64,000 nucleotides of DNA from Lysobacter concretionis Ko07 = DSM 16239 (lineage in GTDB: Bacteria; Pseudomonadota; Gammaproteobacteria; Xanthomonadales; Xanthomonadaceae), in assembly GCF_000768345.1 (NCBI RefSeq), contig NZ_AVPS01000009.1:1-64000 (forward strand). Direction: 5' to 3'. A model generated the notes under the pieces. That model did not search any database, was not told the origin of the DNA, and worked only from the letters and a program-made list of their open reading frames with translations. Position 1 is the stretch's first letter. The number at the start of each line of letters is the position of its first letter. A program made the position numbers and the translations under genes. Below, in pieces: positions 29,048 to 40,447 of the stretch.

Positions 29048-29355
29048 CGCCAACCGGTCTGTCAATCTCGGCTACCGGGCAATGAGTCGCATCGTGGCAA
29101 CGGCATCGCCTCACGCGCGGTAGCGCTCACTGCGTCGGCCGGGTTTGAGCTCGGGCTGGGGTCCGGCCTGAGATCGTGGCATTGAAGCAGAGGCGCGCAA
29201 CAAGCTGATGTTCCAGGGGCGGACGGTTGCAGGGGTGGTGTACTCCCTCATACGCGGCGACCTGACGACTGGCCACGCATACACGCCAGCGCCATCATGC
29301 GGTTCCAAATTCAAGCGTTGCCCCTCGCACGCAACACCCACGGAGTGGTCACCAC
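29048..29355. other. Intergenic region without recognisable gene
   Basis: These 308 bases lie between the DUF4357 remnant and the VIT family gene. The minus-strand frame is open for 90 codons but has the composition of non-coding DNA and no matching domain. No repeat or RNA was seen. It may hold further decayed parts of the DUF4357 gene. Confidence 0.45.
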
Positions 29356-30045
29356 ATGAGGCACAGCGAACGTCACAGGACACACCGGACCGGCTGGCTT
29401 CGTGCCGCCGTGCTCGGGGCGAACGACGGCATCGTTTCCACCGCCAGCCTGGTCCTGGGCGTCGCGGCAGCGGGCGCCGGAACGCGGGACATTCTTGTTG
29501 CGGGGGTGGCCGGTCTGATGGCCGGGGCCATGTCCATGGCGGCCGGGGAATATGTCTCGGTCAGCTCGCAGGCGGACACCGAAAGCGCGGACCTGGCCCG
29601 GGAGCGCAAGGAGCTGGCGGCGAACCCGGTGCAGGAGCACGAGGAACTGGTCTCCATCTACGTGAAACGGGGGCTGGACCGGGCCCTGGCATCGGACGTG
29701 GCGACCCAGCTCATGGCCCACGATGCGCTCGCTGCGCACAGCCGGGACGAACTTGGCATCTCCGACACCCTGGCGGCGAAGCCGGTCCAGGCCGCGATGG
29801 CGTCTGCCGGCACTTTTGCGGTGGGCGCTGCACTCCCCCTGCTGATGGTCGGGTTGCTGCCGGCCATCTGGCGGATTTGGGGAGTGGCGGGCAGCTCGCT
29901 GATCTTCCTCGCGCTGCTGGGCCTGTTGGCCGCACGGGCGGGCGGCGCGCCGGCGTTTGCGTCCGTAATGCGCGTCACCTTCTGGGGCGCCTTGGCGATG
30001 GGATTGACCGCTGGCGTGGGCGCGCTGTTTGGCGTGGCTTCCTGA
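29356..30045 (+). CDS. VIT1/CCC1 family iron/manganese transporter
   Basis: This 229-residue membrane protein of the VIT1/CCC1 family exports or sequesters iron or manganese. The signature WLRAAVLGANDGIVSTASLV opens the first helix. GLMAGAMSMAAGEYVSVSSQ follows in the second, then a cytoplasmic metal-binding region rich in Glu (residues 75-130), and three C-terminal helices. Length and order match the bacterial non-ferritin form. It stands alone; no Fur box was recognised. Confidence 0.93.
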   Translation: MRHSERHRTHRTGWLRAAVLGANDGIVSTASLVLGVAAAGAGTRDILVAGVAGLMAGAMSMAAGEYVSVSSQADTESADLARERKELAANPVQEHEELVSIYVKRGLDRALASDVATQLMAHDALAAHSRDELGISDTLAAKPVQAAMASAGTFAVGAALPLLMVGLLPAIWRIWGVAGSSLIFLALLGLLAARAGGAPAFASVMRVTFWGALAMGLTAGVGALFGVAS

Positions 30046-30198
30046 GGGCCCGTGAGACACGTGCGCGGCGCATGGCGGCCGGGACGGTCGACGCTTGGGC
30101 GACGTGAATCGCGAACCTGCGGATGTGGGAGGTGGGGTGACGTACAGGTCGCCACTCACGTCGAATACAAAATCCAAGCCGCGCCATTCACCGTTTTT

Positions 30199-30220
30199 GT
30201 GGGAGCGGCCTCAGCCGCGA
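30199..30220 (+). repeat. REP palindrome, variant copy
   Basis: GTGGGAGCGGCCTCAGCCGC with the following GA matches the REP unit found in the thrS-pheT region (GTAGGAGCGGCTTCAGCCGC) at all but two bases. It is a single unit and lies between the convergent VIT family and TMEM43-like genes. Confidence 0.75.
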
Positions 30221-30244
30221 CTTGGCGCGGAACGTGGAATCGAA

Positions 30245-30991
30245 CTAGCGCCTGCGGCGACGACGGCCAAACAGCGACACCCCGACCACGGCTACCAGCA
30301 CCAATGCGGCACCCAGCGTCCACGGCCCCAGGTTGCGCTCGGAAACCTGCACATCCTGGGCGACCGACGGCAAGGGGCGCGCGTTGAGGACGGCTTTCTC
30401 GGTGCGCGCGGACAGCTGCCACCGGCCATCGCGCAGTTCCACGTGGCCGGCCAGCGGCGGCAGGTGCAGCTCCCGCCAGTAAATGCGCAGATCTCCGATT
30501 TTCGGGTCCAGCGGATTGATCGAGCTGCCCAGCCCGTCGCCCTCGGGCTGGAACGTCGCCGCCAGGTTCGCCGGCAGGCGGGTGAAGCCCGGACGGAAAT
30601 CCTGCCACTGGCCGAGCGCCTTCAGCACCGCCAGATCCAGTGGCTTGCCATCCAGGGTGACGTCGGTGGCCCACCAACGCCGGCTTTCCAGCGGAAACGA
30701 CAGCGGATTGTCGTGGCCTGGCGCGAAGCCGGAAGCATCCACCAGCGCCGGCTTCCAGACCTGCTCGTAACGGTCGTCGCCATCGCGCTGCCACTGGAAC
30801 ATCTCGACCCGCCGATCCAGCCCGAACTGGCTGGTGCGCACGCCGAAATCACGATCCTCCACGAACCCGCTGAAACTCGGCTCGCCTTGCGGCTGCGGCG
30901 GGGCGCCGGTCGGGCTGACGTCGTCACGCGCCAACGCGGACGTTGCCATGCCTGCCAGTACCAGCGCTGCAAGGCCGAGCCGGGCCCTCAT
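30245..30991 (-). CDS. TMEM43-like membrane protein
   Basis: This 248-residue protein has a signal peptide ([17 protein letters not shown]), a periplasmic domain with [19 protein letters not shown] and [13 protein letters not shown], and one C-terminal helix followed by a run of arginines. It resembles the TMEM43/LUMA family seen in Xanthomonadaceae but is shorter than the usual bacterial members. Function unknown. ATG 30991 overlaps the upstream metallo-beta-lactamase-fold gene as ATGA. Confidence 0.75.
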   Translation of the reverse strand: MRARLGLAALVLAGMATSALARDDVSPTGAPPQPQGEPSFSGFVEDRDFGVRTSQFGLDRRVEMFQWQRDGDDRYEQVWKPALVDASGFAPGHDNPLSFPLESRRWWATDVTLDGKPLDLAVLKALGQWQDFRPGFTRLPANLAATFQPEGDGLGSSINPLDPKIGDLRIYWRELHLPPLAGHVELRDGRWQLSARTEKAVLNARPLPSVAQDVQVSERNLGPWTLGAALVLVAVVGVSLFGRRRRRR

Positions 30992-31878
30992 GCGGCCAGC
31001 GCCCTCGCGTGCAGTTCGGCCACCTCGTGGGTGGTGCCGTACCGGCCCTTCTCGTTGCGGGTGACCTGGGCGAGCGCGCAGCCAGGATCGTGGGTGAAGA
31101 ACAGGCGCACATTGCGCGCCAGCTTGTCGGCGAGGAAGGCCTTTTTCTCGTCGATCAGCAACTCGGCATTGCGGTCGTAGCCCATCGTGATCGGCACATG
31201 CACCCACGGCCGGCCGGGGATCAGGTCGGCGCAGAACACCACGCCACCGTGCGCCTGGCCGTCGACGGTCTCCGGCCCGACGATCTCCGCCAGCATCAGT
31301 CCCGGTGTGTGGCCGTTGCTGTAGTGGAAGCGCACCGCGCCGCCGAGGGTCTGTGAGAACTCGCCATCGACCAGTTCGAGGCGTCCGGTCGCCTCCAGCA
31401 GCGCCGGCAATTCCGGAATGAAGCTGGCACGGTCGCGGGCGTGCGGCGCGATCGCGCGCTGCCAGTGTTCGCGGCCCACGACGTAATGCGCATTGGGAAA
31501 CACCAGCCGTGGCGGCCGACCTTCCTCCCACGCCGCGAGCAGGCCGCCGGCATGGTCGAAATGCAGGTGCGAGAGCACCACCACGTCGATGTCCTCGGGT
31601 GCGAAGCCGGTGGCGGCAAGCGAGTCGAGCAGCACGTGGCGGTCCTCCACCACGCCGTAGCGCTCGCGCAGTTTCGGCTCGAAGAACGCGCCGATGCCCG
31701 ACTCGAACAACACCGTCTTGCCGGCCAGCGGACTGGCCAGCAGCGCACGACAGGCCAGATCGACGCGGTTCTGCCCGTCCGGCGGCATCCACTGGCTCCA
31801 CATCGCCCGCGGCGCATTGCCGAACATCGCCCCGCCGTCGAGCTTCTGGCTGTTGCCCAGCAGCGACCAGAGTTTCAT
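30988..31878 (-). CDS. Metallo-beta-lactamase-fold hydrolase
   Basis: This 296-residue cytoplasmic hydrolase has the zinc motif HLHFDHAGG at residues 104-112, [11 protein letters not shown] around the next ligand and [11 protein letters not shown] with the bridging Asp. The layout is that of the AHL lactonase/alkylsulfatase-like group, but no signal peptide or known substrate marker allows a closer call. It is coupled to the downstream TMEM43-like gene by a four-base overlap. Confidence 0.9.
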   Translation of the reverse strand: MKLWSLLGNSQKLDGGAMFGNAPRAMWSQWMPPDGQNRVDLACRALLASPLAGKTVLFESGIGAFFEPKLRERYGVVEDRHVLLDSLAATGFAPEDIDVVVLSHLHFDHAGGLLAAWEEGRPPRLVFPNAHYVVGREHWQRAIAPHARDRASFIPELPALLEATGRLELVDGEFSQTLGGAVRFHYSNGHTPGLMLAEIVGPETVDGQAHGGVVFCADLIPGRPWVHVPITMGYDRNAELLIDEKKAFLADKLARNVRLFFTHDPGCALAQVTRNEKGRYGTTHEVAELHARALAA

Positions 31879-32010
31879 CGTCTACTCCCACGTCCCGCAG
31901 CCGTGGCTGCACCGCTGATCATGATGGGCGATCGGGCAAGCGAGGGAAACCGCCAAGCGCGCCAGTCGCCTTGGTTTGGGACGGCGGTTCAGTTGCGGAT
32001 ACGCGTCAGC

Positions 32011-33759
32011 TCAGGGCGTGTCCAGCACCACATCGGCTTCGCCGACGGGATTGCGTGGGTCGGTGCCGCCCGACAACTCGTCGGTGCGCTTGTCCCAGGC
32101 GACGGTCTGCAGGTTGCCCCAGGTGCCTTCGCCGGCGTTGACGGTATGGCCCATCTGGTTGAGCGCCTTGACGGTCGCCGCGTCCAGCGCGCCGGGCTCG
32201 GCGGAGATCACGTCGGGCAGCCACTGGTGGTGGATGCGCGGCTCGGCGGCGACCTGTTGGGCGGTCATGCCGGCGTCGTAACCCAGGATGCCGATCAGCA
32301 CCTCGGTGATGATGCGGCTGCCGCCGGGCGCGCCGAGCACGGCGAGCTGGTCGGGCGATGCGATGTAGGTCGGCGTCATGGAGCTGAGCATGCGCTTGCC
32401 GGGTTCCACCGCGTTGGCGGCGAATCCCATCACGCCGAACGCGTTGGGCGTGCCGGGCTTGAGCGCGAAGTCATCCATCTCGTTGTTGAGCAGCACGCCG
32501 GTGCCCGGGGCGATCATCCCCGAGCCGTACAGCAGGTTGACGGTCTGGGTCGCCGACACGATGTTGCCGTCGGTGTCGATGATCGAAAAATGGGTGGTCT
32601 CGTCGTCTTCCATCGGCACCGGCTGGCCGGACAGCAGGTCGCTCGGGGTCGCCTTGTCGGGGTGGATGGTCGCGCGCAGGCCGGCGGCGTAGTCCGGATC
32701 GGTCAGCAGCGCGATCGGCATCTCGACGAAGTCCGGGTCGCCCAGGTAGATGGTGCGGTCGCGGTAGGCGCGGCGCATCGCCTCGACGATCAGGTGGGTG
32801 CGCTCGGCATCGTCGAGCTTGGCCAGGTTCCAGGGCTGCAGGATCTGCAGCATTTCCGCCAGCGCGACGCCGCCCGACGACGGTGGCGGCGCGGTGACCA
32901 CGCGCCAGCCGCGGTAGTCGAATTCGATCGGGGCGCGCTCGCGCACTTCGTACCCGGCCAGGTCCTCGGCGGTCCAGCGGCCGCCCTCCTCCTTCACCGC
33001 CGCCAGCAGCTTCCCGGCGACTTCGCCGCGGTAGAAGCCGTCGTGGCCGTGCTCGGCCAGCAGCTCCAGGGTGCGGGCCAGGTCGGGCTGCCTGAGGATC
33101 TCGCCGACCTTGGGCGGGTCGCCGTCGGCAAGAAACACCTCGCGCGTGCCGCGGTAGCGTTCCATCACCTTGCCGCGGGTGGCGTAGCCCTTCTCCAGCC
33201 GCCCGTAGATCGGGAAACCGTCGCGGGCGATGCGGATCGCCGGTGCCAGCGAGGTCGCCAGCGGCAAGGTGCCGTAGTCGTCCGCCAGATGGACCAGCGC
33301 GGCGGGCAAACCGGGAATGCCGGCCGACCACGGACCGTTGGTCGCGCGGTCGCGGTCGAGGTCGCCGTTCTTGTCGAGGTATTCGGCGGGCGTGGCGGAC
33401 TCCGGCGCGGTCTCGCGCGCATCGATGAACACGTCGCGACCGCTCCTGGCGTCATGCAGCAGGAAGAAGCCGCCGCCGCCGATGCCCGAGCTGATCGGCT
33501 CCACCACCGACAGCACCGCCGACACCGCAATGGCCGCGTCGAAGGCGTTGCCGCCCTGGCTGATGATGTCGAAGCCGGCCTGGGTGGCCAGCGAATGCGC
33601 GCTGGCGATCGCCGTGCCCGGCGGCGTGAGGGTGGGTGATGCGTTTGCGGCCGCGACATCTGCTGCCTGTCCGGATGTCGCGCAACCGGTAATTGCCAAG
33701 GAAAGCGTCGTGGAGACCAGGAAGCCGGCCAGCATCACCTTGCGCATCGCAATTCGCAT
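32011..33759 (-). CDS. ggt: Gamma-glutamyltransferase, lipoprotein
   Basis: This enzyme cleaves or transfers the gamma-glutamyl group of glutathione and related compounds in the periplasm. The 582-residue precursor has a lipobox (ITGC), GGNAFDAAIAVSAVLSVVEP in the large subunit, and the self-cleavage site before Thr388 in ETTHFS, which becomes the N-terminal nucleophile of the small subunit. PISSGIGGGGFFL and GSRIITEVL are also present, so it should be active. ATG 33759 is chosen because AGGAG lies six bases upstream. The ferredoxin gene ends 3 bases before it. Confidence 0.95.
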   Translation of the reverse strand: MRIAMRKVMLAGFLVSTTLSLAITGCATSGQAADVAAANASPTLTPPGTAIASAHSLATQAGFDIISQGGNAFDAAIAVSAVLSVVEPISSGIGGGGFFLLHDARSGRDVFIDARETAPESATPAEYLDKNGDLDRDRATNGPWSAGIPGLPAALVHLADDYGTLPLATSLAPAIRIARDGFPIYGRLEKGYATRGKVMERYRGTREVFLADGDPPKVGEILRQPDLARTLELLAEHGHDGFYRGEVAGKLLAAVKEEGGRWTAEDLAGYEVRERAPIEFDYRGWRVVTAPPPSSGGVALAEMLQILQPWNLAKLDDAERTHLIVEAMRRAYRDRTIYLGDPDFVEMPIALLTDPDYAAGLRATIHPDKATPSDLLSGQPVPMEDDETTHFSIIDTDGNIVSATQTVNLLYGSGMIAPGTGVLLNNEMDDFALKPGTPNAFGVMGFAANAVEPGKRMLSSMTPTYIASPDQLAVLGAPGGSRIITEVLIGILGYDAGMTAQQVAAEPRIHHQWLPDVISAEPGALDAATVKALNQMGHTVNAGEGTWGNLQTVAWDKRTDELSGGTDPRNPVGEADVVLDTP

Positions 33760-33762
33760 CAC

Positions 33763-34017
33763 TTACTCCTGCTCTTTCTGCAGCCTCGCCAACTTGGCCA
33801 GCAACTGCCCGTGGGTTTCGGGAAAATCGGGATCCGGGTCTATGCATTCCACCGGACAGACGACCACGCATTGCGGCTCGTCGAAGTGGCCCACGCACTG
33901 AGTGCAGCGGGCCGGGTCGATCACGTAGATGACTTCGCCCTGCGAGATGGCGTCGTTCGGGCACGCCGGCTCGCAGACGTCGCAGTTGACGCAAAGCTCG
34001 TTGATCTTGAGGGACAT
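33763..34017 (-). CDS. YfhL-type 4Fe-4S dicluster ferredoxin
   Basis: This 84-residue electron carrier has two clusters: CVNCDVCEPACP near residue 9 and CTQCVGHFDEPQCVVVCP near residue 37, the second with the long insert typical of YfhL-like ferredoxins. The C-terminal helix PETHGQLLAKLARLQKEQE (19 residues) completes the fold. ATG 34017 gives the usual MSLKINELCVNC start. It lies immediately upstream of ggt on the same strand. coaD lies further upstream, and in many proteobacteria coaD and this ferredoxin gene are neighbours. Confidence 0.95.
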   Translation of the reverse strand: MSLKINELCVNCDVCEPACPNDAISQGEVIYVIDPARCTQCVGHFDEPQCVVVCPVECIDPDPDFPETHGQLLAKLARLQKEQE

Positions 34018-34032
34018 GGGGTTGGTCGTGCG

Positions 34033-34060
34033 GGCGGGAACCCGGTTGCGGGTTCCCGCC
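34033..34060. repeat. Perfect 12-pair hairpin without T-run
   Basis: GGCGGGAACCCG at 34033-34044 pairs exactly with CGGGTTCCCGCC at 34049-34060 around a GTTG loop. No T-run follows on either side. It lies between the lipoprotein gene and the ferredoxin gene and could stabilise or stop an mRNA. Confidence 0.7.
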
Positions 34061-34099
34061 GCATGCACTCGTCAAATCGGCTGTGTGGTCAGCCGCGGA

Positions 34100-34603
34100 T
34101 CACTTGGCTTCGACGAACTGGTAGTTGACGCCGGAGGCTTCCACCGCCGCCTTGACCCGCTCGTTGTCGGCCGCATCGCCGATGAACAGCAAGCGCACGC
34201 CCTTCATCGAGCCCGGATCGACCTTGGCGAAGGCACCGACCACGATGTCGGCCATCATCGACGACTCCGGCGAGCCGAACGCCACCAGGTTGCCTTCGAC
34301 GATGCCGCGCTGCATCGCGATCTCGATCTCCTCCCGCAGCCGCTCGTGTGCGCCTTCGAAGCCTTCGCTGTCGCTGGCGGGCAGGTAGTACAGGTACGGG
34401 CTGTTGGTGACGTCGCCCATGTTGCGGGTCACCACCTGGGACAGGTAGCTGCCCCAGGCATTGTCGTCGGTGGTGGTCGGCGCGTTCAGCGGCGCAAGCG
34501 CCACGGCGGCGTCTTCGGTGGCGTCTTCCTTGGTCTTGTCACAGGCCGCAAGCAGCGGCAACGAAAGCAGGGCGATCAGGATCAGGCGGGTGGTGGTTTT
34601 CAT
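34100..34603 (-). CDS. Uncharacterised lipoprotein, 167 residues
   Basis: The N-terminus is a clear lipoprotein signal (LLSLPLLAAC). The mature part has a segment NMGDVTNSPYLYYLPA and a C-terminal alpha/beta region ending VRLLFIGDAADNERVKAAVE. It is of a kind seen between coaD and the ferredoxin gene in Lysobacter-like genomes, as far as I recognise it; no function is known. It lies 52 bases downstream of coaD and is probably co-transcribed. Confidence 0.8.
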   Translation of the reverse strand: MKTTTRLILIALLSLPLLAACDKTKEDATEDAAVALAPLNAPTTTDDNAWGSYLSQVVTRNMGDVTNSPYLYYLPASDSEGFEGAHERLREEIEIAMQRGIVEGNLVAFGSPESSMMADIVVGAFAKVDPGSMKGVRLLFIGDAADNERVKAAVEASGVNYQFVEAK

Positions 34604-34655
34604 GGAGGTACGTTCCCCTTTCAGTCGGAAATAACGCCGGCATGGGTGCCGACGG

Positions 34656-35869
<1,214 letters not shown>

Positions 35870-35935
35870 CGGTCGGAGAAGCAGGCCAGTGCTAGCATGT
35901 GCGCCATTCTCGCGCATTCGTGAAACCTCCTGTCG

Positions 35936-37318
35936 ATGGTCAGTTTTTTCCGCCGCAAAAAGCCCGCGACCTCCCCGTCCGAGCGTCGTTACAGCACCGA
36001 GGAACTGGCCGCGGCGTTTCCGGATGCGCTGCCGGCGGCAGAATCCGCAACCGTTGAGGCCGAACCTGCCGCTGATGAATTGACCGCGGCGGCACCGGTC
36101 GCATCGGCCGTTGCGCAACAAACCATTGCCGCACCGGCCCGCGTTGAGGCTGCCGTTGTCGAACCGGAAGCCAATGCCGGAACGCCGACTCCATCGTTGG
36201 AAGCCCGAGCCGCCGCGCCCGTGGCCAGGCACGTGGCGGTGGTGGCTCCGGCCCCGATACCAACACCGGGACCGAAGCCGGAACCGGTCATCGCATCCGC
36301 CCCGGCCCCTGCCGATGACCTCTCCGTATCCACGCCCGCATCGACGCCCGCATCGACGCCTTCTGTCGCCACCTCCATCGACAAGCCCGCCGCACTGCCC
36401 GGCAAGATGGGCTGGCGCGAGCGCCTGCGCGGCACCGCGCTCGCACGCAGCTTCGGCGGCCTGTTCCACGGCAATCCCAAGCTCGACGACGCGCTGCTGG
36501 ACGAAATCGAAACCGCGCTGATCATCGCCGACGTCGGCGTGACCGCGACCACCGATCTGGTCGAAGACCTCCGCAAGCGCATGAAGGCGCGCGAGTTCGC
36601 CGATGCCAATGCCCTGCTGAAGGCCCTGCGCGCCGACCTGATCGCGCTGCTCGCACCGGTCGCCGTGCCCCTGCGGGTCGACCCCGATGCCAAGCCCTTC
36701 GTGATACTTACAGTCGGCGTCAACGGAGTCGGCAAGACCACCACCATCGGCAAGCTGGCCCGCCGCCTCAAGGGCGAAGGACGCTCGCTGATGCTGGCTG
36801 CCGGTGACACCTTCCGCGCCGCCGCGGTCGCCCAGTTGCAGTCCTGGGGCGAGCGCAACGGTGTGCCGGTGATCGCCCAGGGGCAGAACGCCGACGCCGC
36901 TTCGGTGGCGTTCGATGCCCTGCAGGCGGCCAAGGCGCGCGGCATCCAGGTGCTGATCGCCGACACCGCCGGCCGGCTGCACACCCAGCAGGGCCTGATG
37001 GCCGAGCTGGGCAAGATCAAGCGGGTGATCCGCAAGCTCGATGACAACGCACCGCACGAGGTGCTGATGGTGATCGACGGCACCACCGGGCAGAACGCGC
37101 TGTCGCAGTTGCGTCAGTTCCATGCCGCGGTCGAGGTGACCGGGCTGGTGGTGACCAAACTGGACGGCACCGCCAAGGGCGGCGTGGTGTTCGCATTGGC
37201 ACGCGAGTTCGGCATCCCGATCCGTTTTGCCGGCATCGGCGAACGCCCGGAAGACCTGCGTGTCTTCGATGCCGAAGCTTTCGTCGACGCGTTGCTGCCG
37301 GAGTCGCTCGGCGCCTAG
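35936..37318 (+). CDS. ftsY: Signal recognition particle receptor FtsY
   Basis: This GTPase docks SRP-ribosome complexes at the membrane for co-translational insertion. The 460-residue protein has an Ala/Pro/Glu-rich acidic N-terminal domain (to about 150) and an NG domain with GVNGVGKTTTIGKLA, ADTAGRLHTQ and VVTKLDGTAKGG intact. The N-terminal domain contains short repeated ASTPASTP units. No good ribosome binding site precedes ATG 35936. The downstream AsmA-like gene follows within 16 bases. Confidence 0.96.
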   Translation: MVSFFRRKKPATSPSERRYSTEELAAAFPDALPAAESATVEAEPAADELTAAAPVASAVAQQTIAAPARVEAAVVEPEANAGTPTPSLEARAAAPVARHVAVVAPAPIPTPGPKPEPVIASAPAPADDLSVSTPASTPASTPSVATSIDKPAALPGKMGWRERLRGTALARSFGGLFHGNPKLDDALLDEIETALIIADVGVTATTDLVEDLRKRMKAREFADANALLKALRADLIALLAPVAVPLRVDPDAKPFVILTVGVNGVGKTTTIGKLARRLKGEGRSLMLAAGDTFRAAAVAQLQSWGERNGVPVIAQGQNADAASVAFDALQAAKARGIQVLIADTAGRLHTQQGLMAELGKIKRVIRKLDDNAPHEVLMVIDGTTGQNALSQLRQFHAAVEVTGLVVTKLDGTAKGGVVFALAREFGIPIRFAGIGERPEDLRVFDAEAFVDALLPESLGA

Positions 37319-37334
37319 CGCCGACGGCACGCGC

Positions 37335-38651
37335 GTGGGCGCCCCACCAGCGCCAAGCGGAGCACCGGACGCGGGCACGCCGGACGCGAGCGTCCGCGTC
37401 TGGCGGAAAACCATCGCCAAGGGCGCCGGCGCGTTCCTGCTGCTGATGCTGGCACTGAGCCTGGGCTGGATCAGCCGCCCCAGCCAGGTCGCCGACCTGA
37501 TCCTCGACCGGGTCGGCAACGCACTCGGCCTGGAAATCACCTCCAGCGGCGCGAGCGAATACCACCTGCGCGGGACGCCGCGGCTGGTCGTGCGCGATCT
37601 GGTCGCCCGCCAGCCCGGCGCGGACACCCCGCTGCTGACCGCCGAGCGCGTCTACCTGTCGTTGCCGTGGAAAACCCTGCGCGCGGCCGGCGATGACCTC
37701 ACCGTGAAGCGGGTGGAACTGGACGCGCCCCGCCTGCATATCGCCGCCCTGCAGCGATGGCTCGACAGCCGTCCGGCCGGCGGGGAGATCCGCATCCCGA
37801 CGCTCACCGACGGTTTGCAGATCCTGCGCGGCGAGATCATCGGCCCAGCCTGGTCGATCGACCGTCTGGATATCGACCTGGCATCGCTGCACCCCGACCA
37901 GCCGCTCGCGGCCCGGCTCGGCGGGCGCTTCCGCATCGATGCCGTCTCGGCCCCGTTCGACCTGCAGTTGGCGCTGACCCGGCCCGCCGCCGACGCCGGC
38001 CTGGGTATCGCCGGCATCGCCACGGCGATCGCCTCCGGCTGGCGTCTGCCGATGCAGCTGCAGCTGTCGGGCCGGCTGCACGATGGCGACGACGGCATCG
38101 GTCTCGACAAAGCCCAGTTCGGCGCGGAAGGGAGCTGGGTCGGCAGCGCTCCGGGCGACAAGCGTCTGGCATTTGTGCTCGGACTGGGCGGCACCGCCCG
38201 CTATCGCGACGGCCGCCTGTCGGTCGCACCGCTGGGTGTGGTCGTGCGCGGAAAAGACGTGATCCCCGGGATTGATGCACGCGGTCGGCTCGATCTGCAC
38301 GACGCGCTGTCGGCGCACCTTGATGGCGTCATTGCCGCATGGCCCGACGCCTGGCCGGCCTTGCCGTCGCCGCTGGACCAGTCGGATGCGCCGCTGCCAT
38401 TCGTACTGGACTATGCCGGCCCGGCCAATCTGGACGGCGATATCGCCCTGCAGTTGCAGCGCGATGCGCTCCGCTTCGATGGCCGCTTCCGGTTGCCAGG
38501 CATCCTCGATTGGCTCGATCAGCTCGCGTCCGGCACCCCGCTGCCGCCACTGGACGGGAAGTTGACCGCGCCGGTCATCACGATTGCCGGCGCCACCCTG
38601 ACCGGCGTAGAGATCGAATTCGACGACAGCGACGACGAACCGCCGCAATGA
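37335..38651 (+). CDS. AsmA-like membrane-anchored protein of unknown function
   Basis: This protein of about 438 residues has one N-terminal helix (GAFLLLMLALSLGW) followed by a beta-rich periplasmic region with TPRLVVRDL and RVYLSLPWKTL, resembling the N-terminal repeat of AsmA-type proteins that move or organise lipids between membranes. The start is probably GTG at 37335; no ATG occurs before the helix. It follows ftsY by 16 bases and overlaps mutY by four (ATGA), so ftsY, this gene and mutY form an operon. Confidence 0.8.
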   Translation: MGAPPAPSGAPDAGTPDASVRVWRKTIAKGAGAFLLLMLALSLGWISRPSQVADLILDRVGNALGLEITSSGASEYHLRGTPRLVVRDLVARQPGADTPLLTAERVYLSLPWKTLRAAGDDLTVKRVELDAPRLHIAALQRWLDSRPAGGEIRIPTLTDGLQILRGEIIGPAWSIDRLDIDLASLHPDQPLAARLGGRFRIDAVSAPFDLQLALTRPAADAGLGIAGIATAIASGWRLPMQLQLSGRLHDGDDGIGLDKAQFGAEGSWVGSAPGDKRLAFVLGLGGTARYRDGRLSVAPLGVVVRGKDVIPGIDARGRLDLHDALSAHLDGVIAAWPDAWPALPSPLDQSDAPLPFVLDYAGPANLDGDIALQLQRDALRFDGRFRLPGILDWLDQLASGTPLPPLDGKLTAPVITIAGATLTGVEIEFDDSDDEPPQ

Positions 38652-39697
38652 CCACTCCGCCGGACCCCTTCGCCGCGCGCCTGCTGGCCTGGTTCGACCA
38701 CAGCGGCCGCCACGACCTGCCCTGGCAACACCCGCGCACGCCGTACCGCGTGTGGCTGTCGGAAATCATGCTGCAGCAGACCCAGGTCAAGACCGCCGCA
38801 CCCTATTTCGAGCGCTTCGTGGCCGCGTTGCCGACGCTGGAGGCGCTGGCTGCCGCGCCGCTCGACGACGTCCTCGCGCTGTGGTCGGGGCTGGGCTACT
38901 ACACCCGCGCCCGCAACCTGCACAGCGCAGCCCAACAGTGCGTCAAGCACCACAACAGCGAGCTGCCACGCGACCTCGATGCACTGGTCGCCCTGCCCGG
39001 CATCGGCCGCAGCACCGCCGCGGCGATCCTGTCGCAGGCCTGGGGCGACCGCCACGCGATCCTCGATGGCAACGTCAAGCGGGTGCTCGCGCGCTATCAC
39101 GGTATCGCTGGCTGGCCGGGCGTCCCGGCAGTGGAAAAGCAGTTGTGGGCCTGCGCCGAAAGCCACCTGCCGCACATCCGGCTGGCCGATTACACCCAGG
39201 CGCAGATGGACCTCGGCGCGACCCTGTGCACCCGCAGCAACCCGTCCTGCGTGCTGTGCCCGCTGCAGGCCGACTGCATCGCCCGGATCGAAGGCCGCAC
39301 CGCCGAACTCCCGACCCGCAAACCCGGCAAGACGCCGCCGCAACGCCACGCCCAGGTGCTGTTGCTGGAAAACACCGACGGCCACGTGCTGTTGCAACAA
39401 CGCCCACCCGTCGGGATCTGGGCATCGCTGTGGACCCTACCGCAGGCCGACGACGAAACCGCCGCACGCGACTGGTTCGATCGCCACCTGCAGGGCGACT
39501 TCGATGCCGGCGAACCGCTGCCGTCGATCGCCCACGCGTTCAGCCACTACAAACTGGACCTGCACCCGCGACGCTGGCGCGACATCGCCCTGCACGATGC
39601 GGTGGGCGACAATGGCGACCTGCGCTGGGTCGCTTTGGAGCAATTGGCGACCCTCGGCATTCCCGCACCGATCCGCCGTTTGCTGGAAGCCGGCTGA
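38648..39697 (+). CDS. mutY: A/G-specific adenine DNA glycosylase MutY
   Basis: This repair enzyme removes adenine opposite 8-oxoguanine. The 349-residue protein has the catalytic Glu in [11 protein letters not shown], the helix-hairpin-helix [16 protein letters not shown], the catalytic Asp in [14 protein letters not shown], the iron-sulfur cluster [17 protein letters not shown] and a C-terminal NUDIX-like domain for 8-oxoguanine recognition. All key residues are present. It is translationally coupled to the upstream AsmA-like gene; yggX follows after 43 bases. Confidence 0.97.
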   Translation: MTTPPDPFAARLLAWFDHSGRHDLPWQHPRTPYRVWLSEIMLQQTQVKTAAPYFERFVAALPTLEALAAAPLDDVLALWSGLGYYTRARNLHSAAQQCVKHHNSELPRDLDALVALPGIGRSTAAAILSQAWGDRHAILDGNVKRVLARYHGIAGWPGVPAVEKQLWACAESHLPHIRLADYTQAQMDLGATLCTRSNPSCVLCPLQADCIARIEGRTAELPTRKPGKTPPQRHAQVLLLENTDGHVLLQQRPPVGIWASLWTLPQADDETAARDWFDRHLQGDFDAGEPLPSIAHAFSHYKLDLHPRRWRDIALHDAVGDNGDLRWVALEQLATLGIPAPIRRLLEAG

Positions 39698-39740
39698 GCG
39701 ACCATCCCCCACCACAGACCCGTCCACAAGGAGGGCATCC

Positions 39741-40016
39741 ATGGCCCGCACCGTCTACTGCGAATTCGAGAAACACGAGGCCGAAGGCCTGGATTTCGCC
39801 CCCTGGCCCGGCGAGGCCGGCAAACGCGTCTACGCCCATATCGGCAAGCCGGCCTGGGCCAAGTGGCTGGCGCACCAGACCATGCTGATCAACGAAAACC
39901 GGCTGTCCCCGATGGACCCAAAGCACCGCGCGTTCCTGCAGGAGCAGATGCTGAAGTTCCTGTTCGAAGGCAAGACCGAGCAGGTCGCCGGCTACGTCCC
40001 GCCGGCCGGGGATTGA
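39741..40016 (+). CDS. yggX: YggX family Fe(2+)-trafficking / oxidative damage protection protein
   Basis: This 91-residue protein protects iron-sulfur clusters from oxidation, probably by handling Fe(II). It has the [17 protein letters not shown] start with the conserved Cys, and [17 protein letters not shown] in the centre. AAGGAGG lies upstream of ATG 39741. The mutY-yggX order is the same as in E. coli, where the two are co-transcribed. Its 3' end overlaps the convergent lipoprotein gene by 25 bases. Confidence 0.97.
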   Translation: MARTVYCEFEKHEAEGLDFAPWPGEAGKRVYAHIGKPAWAKWLAHQTMLINENRLSPMDPKHRAFLQEQMLKFLFEGKTEQVAGYVPPAGD

Positions 40017-40447
40017 GGCTCGCTGCGGCGTCCTGCATCGCGCGCCGCACGCTCGTCGCTCTCGACCGCCCTGGTATCCAGCGGCTGGATCTGCTTGATC
40101 CGACACGGAATATCGAATCGCTCCCGGTCCAGCACGACCACGCTGTCCATGCCGGCGAACACCGTCCCGCCCTGCCCGCTGAAGCTGATGGCGCGCGCGT
40201 AGTCCAGGTTCGGGCAATGCCCGTCAAGCTCCAGCAGGTACGCCTGGTTGCGCCGCGTCCAGACCGTCAGGGCGCTGTCGCCCAGCGGTGTCCAGTTATA
40301 GAGAGTGCCGAAGTTGTGGAAACTCCTGACCGGCTCGCCCGCATGGGCCCGGTGGATCTCCAGACGCTGATCGTCCGGAAGCGAAGCACCCGTCGCACAA
40401 CCCGCCAGCACCAGGGCGGCGGCAAGCATCAAACCGGAGGTTTTCAT
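39992..40447 (-). CDS. DUF6491 family lipoprotein
   Basis: This 151-residue protein has a lipoprotein signal (LVLAGC). The mature part ([19 protein letters not shown], then [11 protein letters not shown] and [15 protein letters not shown]) fits the DUF6491 family, which is common in Lysobacter relatives. Two conserved cysteines (GHC, IPC) may form a disulfide. No function is known. Its end overlaps yggX on the other strand. Confidence 0.82.
   Translation of the reverse strand: MKTSGLMLAAALVLAGCATGASLPDDQRLEIHRAHAGEPVRSFHNFGTLYNWTPLGDSALTVWTRRNQAYLLELDGHCPNLDYARAISFSGQGGTVFAGMDSVVVLDRERFDIPCRIKQIQPLDTRAVESDERAARDAGRRSEPQSPAGGT

Noticed and set aside
34033..34060. Perfect hairpin as a rho-independent terminator
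   Set aside because: There is no T-run on either strand, so it is listed only as a hairpin repeat.
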